Below the pieces are notes generated by a model. It saw only the letters and a list, made by a program, of their open reading frames with translations. It ran no database searches and had not been told where the DNA came from. From contig NZ_LT629751.1 of the NCBI RefSeq assembly GCF_900104805.1, positions 2,771,001-2,835,000 of the forward strand: a stretch of 64,000 nucleotides of DNA. The letters are read 5' to 3'. Positions 49,678-58,565 of the stretch are shown here, piece by piece; positions within the stretch are counted from its first letter, which is position 1, and each line of letters begins with the position of its first letter. Source of the stretch: Pseudomonas oryzae. Lineage in GTDB: Bacteria; Pseudomonadota; Gammaproteobacteria; Pseudomonadales; Pseudomonadaceae. A program made the position numbers and the translations under genes.

Positions 49678-50384
49678 ACGAAGGGGCGCAGGCGCTGGTG
49701 CGCCTCGCTCTGCTCGTCCAGCGGCAGCTGGCGCTTGAAGCTCAGGTAGCGCTCGCTGAACACGTCGAGGTAGGCATCCAGCGCTTCGGCGGCCTGGCGG
49801 TCGCCGGCCAGCTCCAGGCACAGCGCCGCCACCTCGGCGGTGCACAGGTGCTCGCCGCGGGTCGAGCGGCGCAGGCGATAGCGCGAGTGCTGCTCGGGGC
49901 TCAGGCTGAGCACCGGGAAGCGCTCCAGGTAGGGACTCTTGCGAAACATCTTGCGCGCCTCGGTCCAGGTGGCGTCGAGCAGGACGAACAGCGGGCGCTT
50001 GCCGCCGGCCGGCGCGACCGTCTGCACCACCCGCTCGGGCGCGGCGTATTCGGCGGGAAACACGATGTAAGGCTGCCACTGCGGATCGTCGAGCAGCGCC
50101 AGCAGGCGCTCGTCCACCTCGATGCGCGACCAGCAGAAGGCGCTGTTGTCGGCCACCAGGTCGGCGATCAGCCAGCCGGTGTTGCTCGGCTTGAGCGCCT
50201 CGATGTCGTGCATCAGCAGGCACACGCCGGAGCGCGCGGCCACCTGCGGCCGCCAGGCGCACAGGCAGTGGCTGAGCGCCAGCCGGCAGTCCGGGCAGCG
50301 CGGCATGCGCGAGCCGCGGGCGACGAAGGGCTTGGCGCTGCGGGCAAGGCGCTCCGCGCGCAGACGGGCGACGCTGTTGCTCAT
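49668..50384 (-). CDS. DTW-domain tRNA-uridine aminocarboxypropyltransferase
   Basis: 238 residues. The DTW signature appears as LLDATWTEARKM, and zinc-binding cysteines (CPDCRLALSHCLC) lie near the N-terminus. SCLLMHDIEALKPSNTGWL-type segments and SRYRLRR are typical of TapT/Tsr3-like SAM-binding enzymes. These enzymes put an aminocarboxypropyl group on U47 of tRNA (acp3U). I start at 50384 with AGGA seven bases upstream; the frame extends to 50468 without a better site. It overlaps the EamA gene tail to tail. Confidence 0.88.
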   Translation of the reverse strand: MSNSVARLRAERLARSAKPFVARGSRMPRCPDCRLALSHCLCAWRPQVAARSGVCLLMHDIEALKPSNTGWLIADLVADNSAFCWSRIEVDERLLALLDDPQWQPYIVFPAEYAAPERVVQTVAPAGGKRPLFVLLDATWTEARKMFRKSPYLERFPVLSLSPEQHSRYRLRRSTRGEHLCTAEVAALCLELAGDRQAAEALDAYLDVFSERYLSFKRQLPLDEQSEAHQRLRPFVQP

Positions 50385-50556
50385 CGGCAGGTCCTGGCAG
50401 GAAGGATCGACAAGGGCGCACGGCTCGCTGGGCGGCCGCGCCGGGGCGCGGCAGTCTAGCAGAGCCATGCCCGGGCGAGGCGCGTATCATGCGCCGACGC
50501 GAACCCGCCAGCCGACGGCGGGTCGAAGCCTCGGATCTCCAGGAGACAGACTCGTC

Positions 50557-50961
50557 ATGCGCCGCATCGCCCCCCTGCTCGCCACCCTGCTGGCCACCTG
50601 CTCCGTGCAGGCCGCCTCGCTGCAGGATTTCGAACTCAACAAGCTGCTCAAGGACGTGGCCCGCAACAGCAGCGTCGGCACCCCGCGGGCGATCAACGAG
50701 GACATTCTCGACCAGGGCTACACCGTCGAGGGCAACCAGCTGATCAACCACCTCAGCGTGCGCAGCAGCCATGCCCAGCAGATGCGCAGCAACCCGGACG
50801 CCATGCGCAGCCAGCTGCGCGCCAGTGTCTGCAACAACCCCGGCTACCGCCAGCTGCTGGCCAAGGGCGCGGTACTGACCTACGCCTTCAGCGAGTACAA
50901 GAGCAATCGCCCGGTGGCGACCGAACGCTTCCAGGCCAGCGACTGCGCGGTCAGCAAGTAA
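50557..50961 (+). CDS. Quorum-sensing-regulated virulence factor family protein
   Basis: 134 residues. The signal peptide MRRIAPLLATLLATCSVQA leads to a mature domain beginning ASLQDFELNKLLKDVARNSSVG, then INEDILDQGYTVEGNQLINHLSVRSSHAQQM. Two cysteines (92 and 130) may form a disulfide. This is the family of the P. aeruginosa PA3611 protein, which is secreted or periplasmic and quorum-sensing-controlled. AGGAG lies upstream of the ATG. It converges on the phosphoketolase gene, 25 bp apart. Confidence 0.85.
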   Translation: MRRIAPLLATLLATCSVQAASLQDFELNKLLKDVARNSSVGTPRAINEDILDQGYTVEGNQLINHLSVRSSHAQQMRSNPDAMRSQLRASVCNNPGYRQLLAKGAVLTYAFSEYKSNRPVATERFQASDCAVSK

Positions 50962-50986
50962 GACCGCCAGCCACCGGCCGGCATTG

Positions 50987-53392
50987 TCAGCGCAGCAGGG
51001 TCGGATCGCCCTTGCCGGCCACCGCGGCGGCCTCCTCGCCGGTCAGCAGCGCGGTGCGCGGCACGTCCAGCAGGCGCGCACAGGCGGCCAGCACGTTGGC
51101 CCAGCAGCCACGGTTGGCGAACAGCATGCCCGCCTCGTCGAGCGTGCCACCGCGGTTGCGGTAGCCCAGCGCCGCGCTCTGGCTGGCATCCGGCAGGATC
51201 GGCCACAGGTGACCGCGCGCCACCTCCGGGCGCATGTGGGTGAGCAGCACGCGGCCGCGCATGGCCTGCGGGAACAGCCGCTCACGCAGGCTCTCGTCGG
51301 CCACCGCCTGCTGCTCCAGCAGGTCGCGCGGCGCGCGGAAGCGTCCCGGCTCCTGCAGGTAGACCAGCCGGTAGGGGACCCGGGCCTCCGCCAGGCGCCG
51401 GGCTGCCCGCTGCATCTCGGCCAGCTGGTAGCTGCCGTTGGCGATCAGCAGCAGCGGCTCGTGACCGGGGTTTTCCGCCACCACGATGGCGCCGTCGCGG
51501 GCCAGCTGCTGCGCCTGGGCTGCATCGAACACGCAGGGCCGCTCGCGCTTGGGCACCACCAGGCAGGCCAGCTGGCCGCGCGCCTGATAGATCTGCGGCA
51601 GCAGCGCCAGGGTGCTGTTGTGGTCGGCGGGAAACAGCACCCGCACGCCATCGCTCATCTCGCCGAGCAGCGCCTCGCAGAAGGTCGGATCCTGATGCGA
51701 CTGCTGGTTCTTGCCGTTTTCCCAGGTGTGCGAGGTGGCCACCAGCGGCCAGCCGAGCCAGCCGGCCGGCCGACCGACCTCGCGCTGCTGGCGGGCGAAG
51801 GTCAGGGTCTGACGCACCGCGCCGAGCATCTTCACGCAGAACGCCTCGTAGCTGGCCACCAGGTTGAGTCCGCCCTGGTTGGCCAGGCAGGCGGCGACCA
51901 CCGCCTCCTCGTTGAGCGCGGTGATGATCTTGCCGTCCAGCGCCTCGTTGTCGTTCTCCGGCGCGCAGACCCGATGCTTGAGCGCCCGCAGCACGCCACC
52001 CAGGCGGTTGCTGGCCAGCTCGTCGGGGTTGCCGACCCGCGGGCGCAGCTGCGGATTGCTGGCCACCAGTTCGACGAAGAAGCGGTCGATGGCGCTCATC
52101 GGCGAGCAGGCCTGGTCGTGGAAGTGCAGCGCGGGGATCTGCGGCAACAGCGGCCGGCGCACGGCCAGCGGGTGATCGCGCTCCAGCGGCCGCCCGCCGC
52201 GCAGGGCGGCGAAGCGGGCCAGCGCCGCGTCCAGCTCGTCCGGCGCCACCCACAGGGCGGCCACGCCGTCGTTGAACAGCCGGCGCACCTCGGCGTCGTG
52301 GCGCGGATTGCCCGGCAGCGGCAGGTTGTGCGCGGCGTTCTCGCCGGCCCCGAAGAAGCCGAAGCCCTTGACCGTCTCGGCGATGGCGAAGGGGATCGGC
52401 AGCGGATAGTCGAGGATGCCGCGCGCCAGCTCGTCGACCCGGTGCGTCAGGTGCTGCTCCATCTCGTGCAGGGCGCAGACGAAGGCGGCCGGATCGCGGC
52501 CGTCGCAGCGCAGCGGATCGAAGCCACAGCGTCGCAGGTGCTCGACGAAATCGGCCAGCCCCTGCGGGGTGCCCAGCTCGGTGCGCTGTTCGATGCGCCG
52601 GCCATTGGCGATCAGCACCGGCAGGGCCACGCCGCAGTCATCGGCGCGCCACCAGCGCGGCATCCAGTCGCTGCCGCGCTGTTCCTCGGCGGCGCCGTCG
52701 GAGAGGAAGGCCACCAGGGTCTCGCCGGGCAGCGGCTGATGGGCGTACTGCAGTTCGGCGAAGCCCAGGTAGCCACCCTCGGCGATGCCGCCGGCGGTAT
52801 GCGGACTGACGTGGCTGCCCAGCGGCACGCCCGGCAGGCCATCGGCCGCCTGGGCATAGCTATAGAAGTCCGCCACCAGGCGACTGAGGCCGGCCTCGTC
52901 GCGCCCGTAGCGCGCGGCCTGCTCGGCATGCAGGTTGCCGGTGAGCACGTTGAGCGCCTCGATCGCCGCCACGCAGTGGCCCTGGCCGAGGGTCCAGGCG
53001 CGGGTCTCGCCGGTCAGCGCATTGAGCGCCAGGTAGCCGGCGTAGGCCGGCACCAGGTTCAGCGCGCCGCCGGTGTGCCCCTCGGGATGCTCCTTGAAGT
53101 CGTCGCCTTGCAGCGGCGCGCCGTCGAGGCGCACGCGGCGGGCGTAGGTCATGTGCGCCACCAGCCAGAGGCCGGCGCAGGTCAGCCGGTCGAGCGCCTG
53201 CAGCAGACGGTAGACGCTGGCCAGGTCCGGCTGCCGGCCGGACTGCACCAGGCGGTGGGCAAGGCGGAACACCGCCGCCTGGGTCGCCGGGGTGTGCAGC
53301 AGCGGACCGCAGCCCCCGGCCCACTCGGCGAACGCCGGCTCGGCGCGGGCGTGGGCTTGCAGTTCTTCGACGCAAGGCAAAAGCTGGGTCAT
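50987..53392 (-). CDS. Phosphoketolase-family protein (xylulose-5-P/fructose-6-P), divergent
   Basis: 801 residues, the length of phosphoketolases. HPEGHTGGALNLVPAYAGYLA near residue 102, the TPP/Mg segment SDGAAEEQRGSDW at 231-243 with N263 downstream, and SHQDP near residue 562 mark the family. Phosphoketolase splits xylulose-5-P with phosphate to acetyl-P and glyceraldehyde-3-P. The usual GDGE TPP motif is here SDGA, and SHVSPHTAGGIAEGGYLG departs from the usual form, so substrate or chemistry may differ. No xylose genes are nearby. A homolog sits at a similar place in P. aeruginosa as far as I recall. Confidence 0.8.
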   Translation of the reverse strand: MTQLLPCVEELQAHARAEPAFAEWAGGCGPLLHTPATQAAVFRLAHRLVQSGRQPDLASVYRLLQALDRLTCAGLWLVAHMTYARRVRLDGAPLQGDDFKEHPEGHTGGALNLVPAYAGYLALNALTGETRAWTLGQGHCVAAIEALNVLTGNLHAEQAARYGRDEAGLSRLVADFYSYAQAADGLPGVPLGSHVSPHTAGGIAEGGYLGFAELQYAHQPLPGETLVAFLSDGAAEEQRGSDWMPRWWRADDCGVALPVLIANGRRIEQRTELGTPQGLADFVEHLRRCGFDPLRCDGRDPAAFVCALHEMEQHLTHRVDELARGILDYPLPIPFAIAETVKGFGFFGAGENAAHNLPLPGNPRHDAEVRRLFNDGVAALWVAPDELDAALARFAALRGGRPLERDHPLAVRRPLLPQIPALHFHDQACSPMSAIDRFFVELVASNPQLRPRVGNPDELASNRLGGVLRALKHRVCAPENDNEALDGKIITALNEEAVVAACLANQGGLNLVASYEAFCVKMLGAVRQTLTFARQQREVGRPAGWLGWPLVATSHTWENGKNQQSHQDPTFCEALLGEMSDGVRVLFPADHNSTLALLPQIYQARGQLACLVVPKRERPCVFDAAQAQQLARDGAIVVAENPGHEPLLLIANGSYQLAEMQRAARRLAEARVPYRLVYLQEPGRFRAPRDLLEQQAVADESLRERLFPQAMRGRVLLTHMRPEVARGHLWPILPDASQSAALGYRNRGGTLDEAGMLFANRGCWANVLAACARLLDVPRTALLTGEEAAAVAGKGDPTLLR

Positions 53393-53516
53393 GGAACAAG
53401 ACTCCGGGGCAGGCCTGGGAGTAGTCTAGAACCATGACACCCTCCGCGGCTGATTTGCATCAAGCCCCTGCCGCATGCCTGGCAGGCAGCCGCGTCACTC
53501 GCGACAAGGAGTTCTT

Positions 53517-54920
53517 ATGGCGCTTCTCACCTTCATGGGAGCCATCCAGCAGGTCACCGGCTCTCGCTACCTGATCGAGACGCGCGACGGCGCCCGGGTG
53601 CTGCTGGAGTGCGGCATGTGCCAGGGCCGGCGCGAGGACGAGGCGCACAACAGCGCCCCCTTCGCCTTCGATCCCCGCCAGCTGGATGCGGTGGTCATCT
53701 CCCATGCGCACATCGACCACAGCGGCCTGCTTCCGCGTCTCGCGGCCGAGGGCTACCGCGGGCCGGTGTACGCCACCACCGCCACCTGCGAGCTGATGCA
53801 GCTGATGCTGCTGGATGCCGCGCAGATCCAGGAAAAGGACGCCGAGTGGGAGAACAAGTGGCGCGCGCGCATGGGCCGCGCGCCGGTGGTGCCGCTGTAC
53901 ACCACCCTCGACGCCGAGGCCGCGCTCAAGCTGCGCCGGCCGGTGGAGTACGGCCAGCGGGTGGAGGTGGCGCGCGGCATCGGCGTGACCTTCCATGACG
54001 CCGGGCACATCCTCGGCTCGGCGATCGTCGAGCTGGACGTACACGACCACGGCCTGACCCGCCGCGTGGTGTTCTCCGGCGATCTGGGCAACTCCTGCAC
54101 GCCGCTGATGCGCGACCCGACGCCGCTGAGCGAGGCCGACGTGGTGCTGATGGAGTCGACCTACGGCGACCGCGACCACCGCTGCGACGCCGACACCCTG
54201 GAGGAGCTGGTCGACATCCTGCAGCAGGCCCACCGCGATGGCGGCAACGTGCTGATCCCGGCCTTCGCCGTCGGCCGCACCCAGGACCTGATCTTCCACC
54301 TCGGGCGCTTCTACCAGCAGGGCCGGCTGCCGCAGCAGGCCGTGTTCCTCGACAGCCCCATGGCGATCCAGGCCAACGCAATCTACCACCGCTTCCACGA
54401 ACAGTTCGACCCCAAGGATCGCGAGATGCTGCGCAACAACGGCGTCACGCGCGTCGAGGACTGGCTGCCGATCCTGCGCTGCACACCCAAGGCGGAGGAT
54501 TCGATGGCGATCAACCGCATCCAGAGCGGCGCGATCATCATCGCCGGCAGCGGCATGTGCAACGGCGGGCGCATCGTCCACCACCTCAAGCACAACCTGT
54601 GGCGCAAGGAGTGCCACATAGTGTTCCCCGGCTACCAGGCCCAAGGCACCCTCGGCCGCGCCATCGTCGACGGTGCACCGACCGTGCGTGTGTTGCGCCA
54701 GCGCATCGCGGTGAAAGCCAAGGTGCACACCCTCGGCGGCTTCTCCGCGCACGCCGGGCAATCGCAGCTGCTCGACTGGGTGAAACACTTCGATCACCGC
54801 CCGGAGCTATATTTGGTACATGGGGAACTGGAAAAGATGAAAGTGCTGCAACAGGCACTACATGATCGCTTGCAGTGGACTGCCAACATCCCGGAACCGG
54901 GTGAGCAGATCGCACTCTGA
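53517..54920 (+). CDS. Metallo-beta-lactamase fold exoribonuclease-like hydrolase (CPSF/YSH1-type)
   Basis: 467 residues. The MBL zinc motif is SHAHIDHSG (H63, H65, D67, H68), followed by H in FHDAGHILGSA and the beta-CASP domain, with conserved FAVGRTQDLIFHLGRF, SPMAIQANAIYHRF and AGSGMCNGGRIVHHL, and the C-terminal FSAHAGQSQLLDW. Proteins with this layout process RNA 3' ends or act as endo/exonucleases. The start at 53517 has AAGGAG seven bases upstream. It is divergent from the phosphoketolase gene and followed by a LOG gene after 24 bp. Confidence 0.9.
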   Translation: MALLTFMGAIQQVTGSRYLIETRDGARVLLECGMCQGRREDEAHNSAPFAFDPRQLDAVVISHAHIDHSGLLPRLAAEGYRGPVYATTATCELMQLMLLDAAQIQEKDAEWENKWRARMGRAPVVPLYTTLDAEAALKLRRPVEYGQRVEVARGIGVTFHDAGHILGSAIVELDVHDHGLTRRVVFSGDLGNSCTPLMRDPTPLSEADVVLMESTYGDRDHRCDADTLEELVDILQQAHRDGGNVLIPAFAVGRTQDLIFHLGRFYQQGRLPQQAVFLDSPMAIQANAIYHRFHEQFDPKDREMLRNNGVTRVEDWLPILRCTPKAEDSMAINRIQSGAIIIAGSGMCNGGRIVHHLKHNLWRKECHIVFPGYQAQGTLGRAIVDGAPTVRVLRQRIAVKAKVHTLGGFSAHAGQSQLLDWVKHFDHRPELYLVHGELEKMKVLQQALHDRLQWTANIPEPGEQIAL

Positions 54921-54944
54921 GCGACAGACAACAAGGAGTGGGTT

Positions 54945-56033
54945 ATGCCTTACGAGTCCGATGACTATCTGTCGAGACACTTCCAGACCAGCGCCATCGA
55001 CCTGGGGGAAAAGGTCGATGAACTGCTCGCCCTGAGCGTGCCGCCCGGAAGTCCCAACCACGCCCTCTACCACGAGATGCTGATGACCGTGGTGCGCATG
55101 GCCGAAGCCGACCGCAATCGCTGGGACGCCAAGATCATGATGCAGACCCTGCGCGAGATGGAGAGCGCGTTCAGCATGCTCGAGCAGTTCAAGCGCCGGC
55201 GCAAGGTCACGGTGTTCGGCTCGGCGCGCACCAAGCCCGATCATCCGCTGTACCTGCAGGCCCGCGACCTCGGCCGCCTGCTCGCCCACCACGAGCTGAT
55301 GACGGTCACCGGCGCCGGCGCCGGGATCATGGCCGCCGCCCACGAGGGCGCCGGTCTCGAGCACAGCCTGGGCTTCAACATCACCCTGCCGTTCGAGCAG
55401 CGCGCCAACGACGTGGTGCACGATACCGGCAACCTGCTGCCGTTCCACTTCTTCTTCCTGCGCAAGCTGTTCTTCGTCAAGGAGGCCGACGCCCTGGTGC
55501 TCTGCCCCGGCGGCTTCGGCACCCTGGACGAGGCGCTGGAGGTGCTGACCCTGATCCAGACCGGCAAGAGCCCGATCGTCCCGGTGGTGCTGCTCGACGT
55601 GCCGGAAGGCCGCTACTGGAAGGATGCCCTGCACTTCATCCGCGAGCAGCTGGAGGAGAACGGCTACATCCTGCCCAGCGACATGAACCTGCTCAAGCTG
55701 GTGACCAGTGCCGAGGAAGCGGTGGTGGAGATCACCCACTTCTATCGCAACTACCACTCCAGCCGCTGGCTCAAGGGCCTGTTCGCCATCCGCATGAACC
55801 GGCCGCTGAACGCCCATGCCCTGGCCTACCTGCACGACGAGTTCGCCGACCTGTGCGTGGAGGGTGGCTTCCACCAGCAACCCTACTGCGAGCTGGAGCA
55901 GGACGAGCCGGAGTTCCGCCACCTGATTCGCCTCGCCTTCCAGTTCAACGGCCGCGACCAGGGCCGCCTGCGCGAGCTGATCAACTTCATCAACCTGCCG
56001 GAGAACTGGCAGCGCTCCACCAGCCAGGCCTGA
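54945..56033 (+). CDS. LOG-family protein (TIGR00730-like)
   Basis: 362 residues. The Rossmann-like core begins KVTVFGSARTKPDHP, with VTGAGAGIMAAAHEGAG and the diagnostic PGGFGTLDEALEV (PGGxGTxxE) near residue 188. LOG proteins are usually nucleotide 5'-monophosphate phosphoribohydrolases; this longer form carries extra helical segments at both ends. AAGGAG lies before the ATG. It is co-oriented with the MBL gene 24 bp upstream and ends at a terminator. Confidence 0.88.
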   Translation: MPYESDDYLSRHFQTSAIDLGEKVDELLALSVPPGSPNHALYHEMLMTVVRMAEADRNRWDAKIMMQTLREMESAFSMLEQFKRRRKVTVFGSARTKPDHPLYLQARDLGRLLAHHELMTVTGAGAGIMAAAHEGAGLEHSLGFNITLPFEQRANDVVHDTGNLLPFHFFFLRKLFFVKEADALVLCPGGFGTLDEALEVLTLIQTGKSPIVPVVLLDVPEGRYWKDALHFIREQLEENGYILPSDMNLLKLVTSAEEAVVEITHFYRNYHSSRWLKGLFAIRMNRPLNAHALAYLHDEFADLCVEGGFHQQPYCELEQDEPEFRHLIRLAFQFNGRDQGRLRELINFINLPENWQRSTSQA

Positions 56034-56047
56034 ACAGCGCACCAGCC

Positions 56048-56080
56048 AAGCCCCCGACCGGCAACGGTCGGGGGCTTTTT
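56048..56080. terminator. Terminator between the LOG gene and the puu operon
   Basis: 12-bp stem (aagcccccgacc with ggtcgggggctt) followed by TTT on the plus strand; suitable for both convergent transcripts. Confidence 0.9.
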
Positions 56081-56120
56081 CATGGGCGACCCGCTCAGGC
56101 GCAGGCAGCGCTGCCCGTGC

Positions 56121-57692
56121 TCAGCCTTGCTGGGCGCTGAAGTGGCCGAGGCTCACCCCGTCGCTGTCCTGATGGGTCGGCATGACCCTGACCCGTGCAT
56201 GGCGCTGCAGGGTCACGCCGAGGAAGAAGGCCGGCGCGCGCATCCACGACAGCAGCATCAGGCCGATGCCCAGCAGCGAGATGACCATGGCGATCACGAA
56301 CACCAGGCCGATGCCCGCCACCTCCGAGCCGCTGCCGAACTCCGGCGAGATGCTGTCGAGCATGGTCTGGGCGAACACCACGGTGAGGATTGCCCCGCCC
56401 AGCAGCGGGCACAGCCCGCGCAGGAAGAAGTGCCGCCAGCTATCGAACAGACTGTGGCGGAAATACCAGACGCAGGCGAAGGCGGTGAGCGAGTAGTAGA
56501 AGCAGATCATCATGCCCAGCGCGGCGATGGTGTCGGTCAGCACGTTCTCGCTGAGGGTGCGCATGATCACGTAGAACAGCGCGGCGGCCAGGCCGGCGCA
56601 GACGGTGGCGTAGCGCGGCGTCCGCGAGCGCGGGCAGACGCTGGCGAAGCGCTCGGGCACCGCGCCGAAGTGGCCCATGGCCAGCAGGGTGCGCGCCGGC
56701 GAGACGAAGGTCGACTGCAGCGAGGCGGCGGTGCTGGCCAGCACCGCGATCGACATCAGGATCGCCAGCGGCCCCATCACCGGCCCGGCCAGGTGGGCGA
56801 AGACGTTCTCCTGGATGTACGGATTGCCCAGGCCGACGCCCTCGCTGCCGGTCCCGGAGAACTGCAGGGTGGCGATGGCGGTGAACAGGTACAGGCCGAG
56901 GATCAGCAGGACGGTCAGCGCGGCGGCCAGCCCCGGCGTCTGGTGGCTGCCGACCGACTCCTCGCTGACCGACAGGCAGACGTCCCAGCCCCAGAAGATG
57001 AAGATCGACAGCGACAGACCCGCCGCCAGCGCCGAGAAGGAGTCGACGCCGAACGGGTTGAACCAGTCCAGGCTGAACTCGACGGCCGGCGCCGCCGACG
57101 TGCCGTTCAGGGCGGCGATGCCGAAGCCGATCAGCACCAGCAGCTGCAGGCCGACCAGGGCGTACTGGAAGCTCATGGTGGAGCCGATGCCGCGGCAGCA
57201 GATCCACACCGCGAGGGCGATGAACAGGCAGCAGGTGACGACGTTGAGCAGCAGGTTGCCGCTCAGCTGCGCCAGCTCTTCCCGGCCGGTGAGCTGCGCC
57301 AGCAGCAGATAGAAGAAGTCCACCGCCACCCCGGCCAGATTCGACAGCACGATGATGGTGGCGATCACCAGGCCCCAGCCGCCGATCCAGCCGATCATCG
57401 GTCCGAAGGCGCGGGTCGACCAGGTGAACGAGGTACCGCTGTCGGGCTCGGCGGCGTTCAGCTCGCGATAGCCGAGCGCCACCAGCAGCATCGGCAGGAA
57501 GCCGATGATGAAGATCGCCGGCAGATGCACGCCGACCTCGCGCACCGTCGGTCCGAGCGCGCCAGTCAGGGTGTACACCGGCGCGATGGTGGAAATCCCC
57601 AGGGCGATGCCGCCGATCAGGCCCAGGCTGCCGCCGGCCAGCCCTTTCCGTGCCCCGGCCCCTGGCCGGGGCGATGCAGTCGTTGCAGTCAT
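56121..57692 (-). CDS. APC-family amino acid/polyamine permease of the puu operon
   Basis: 523 residues with 12 membrane spans. The APC signature GLIGGIALGISTIAPVYTLTGALG opens TM1. ELNAAEPDSGTSFTWSTRAFGP and GWGLVIATIIVLSNLAGV follow. It should import putrescine, another amine or an amino acid across the inner membrane. It is the last gene of the putrescine operon, 43 bp after puuD. Position supports polyamine or pathway-intermediate uptake; substrate is not shown by sequence. Confidence 0.9.
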   Translation of the reverse strand: MTATTASPRPGAGARKGLAGGSLGLIGGIALGISTIAPVYTLTGALGPTVREVGVHLPAIFIIGFLPMLLVALGYRELNAAEPDSGTSFTWSTRAFGPMIGWIGGWGLVIATIIVLSNLAGVAVDFFYLLLAQLTGREELAQLSGNLLLNVVTCCLFIALAVWICCRGIGSTMSFQYALVGLQLLVLIGFGIAALNGTSAAPAVEFSLDWFNPFGVDSFSALAAGLSLSIFIFWGWDVCLSVSEESVGSHQTPGLAAALTVLLILGLYLFTAIATLQFSGTGSEGVGLGNPYIQENVFAHLAGPVMGPLAILMSIAVLASTAASLQSTFVSPARTLLAMGHFGAVPERFASVCPRSRTPRYATVCAGLAAALFYVIMRTLSENVLTDTIAALGMMICFYYSLTAFACVWYFRHSLFDSWRHFFLRGLCPLLGGAILTVVFAQTMLDSISPEFGSGSEVAGIGLVFVIAMVISLLGIGLMLLSWMRAPAFFLGVTLQRHARVRVMPTHQDSDGVSLGHFSAQQG

Positions 57693-57735
57693 GAGTTGTT
57701 CCCGTCGTTCTTGGAGTTGTTGTCAGGCTGGCGCC

Positions 57736-58524
57736 CTAGCGGGCAGAGGTGTGCAGGCGCGGGATGGCGGGGTCCGCCTGGCGGGCGGCGAGGCGTGCCG
57801 CGCAGGCCGCGCGGAACGCCTCGAACAGGCGCAGGGACACCGGGTTGTCGGCGAAGCGCCACTCCGGATGCCACTGCACGCCGAGGGCGAAGGCGGCACT
57901 GCCGACCACGCTAACCGCCTCGACCAGGCCATCGGGCGCCAGCGCCTCGACCCGCAGGCCCGGCGCCAGGCGGTCGATGCCCTGGCTGTGCAGCGAGTTG
58001 ACGGCGAACGTCGGCGGCAGGCCCAGGCGCTCGAACAGCCCGCCGGGCTGCACCGCGACGCTGTGCTGCGCGGCGTACTGCTCCGCCACCGCCACCTCCT
58101 GCGGCTCGCGGTGGTCCAGGTGGTCCGGCAGCTCGTGCACCCGCTGGTGCAGGCTGCCGCCGAGGGCCACGTTGAGTTCCTGGAAACCGCGGCAGATGCA
58201 CAGCACCGGAACCCCCAGGTCCAGCGCGGCGCGCAGCAGCGGCAGGGTCAGGCGGTCGCGCTGCGCATCGTGCAGGGTGCCGGCGGCGCTGGCCGGGCCT
58301 TCGTAGTGGTGCGGCTCAACGTTGGATGGCGAGCCGGTGAACAGCACGCCATCCAGCCGCTCAAGCAGGCGGCGCGGGTCGATCGCCTCGTCGCGCGCCG
58401 GCAGCAGCAGTGGAATCCCGGCAAAGCCGGCCGCTTCGACGTACTTGTCGCCCACGGTGTGCGAGGAGTACTTGCCCAGTTGCTGGCGGCAGGCGGTCAC
58501 GCCGATCAGGGGAGCGTATGACAT
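57736..58524 (-). CDS. puuD: Gamma-glutamyl-gamma-aminobutyrate hydrolase
   Basis: 262 residues of the class I glutamine amidotransferase-like peptidase C26 family. The nucleophile Cys is in VLCICRGFQELNVALGG, and HSQGIDRL and GVQWHPEWR contribute the histidine and glutamate of the triad. It releases GABA from gamma-glutamyl-GABA, the last step of the Puu pathway. It lies between puuB (41 bp) and the permease. Confidence 0.93.
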   Translation of the reverse strand: MSYAPLIGVTACRQQLGKYSSHTVGDKYVEAAGFAGIPLLLPARDEAIDPRRLLERLDGVLFTGSPSNVEPHHYEGPASAAGTLHDAQRDRLTLPLLRAALDLGVPVLCICRGFQELNVALGGSLHQRVHELPDHLDHREPQEVAVAEQYAAQHSVAVQPGGLFERLGLPPTFAVNSLHSQGIDRLAPGLRVEALAPDGLVEAVSVVGSAAFALGVQWHPEWRFADNPVSLRLFEAFRAACAARLAARQADPAIPRLHTSAR

Positions 58525-58565
58525 AGGTAAGGGACGTCCTGTGGATCCGGAACGCAGCGTCCGGC

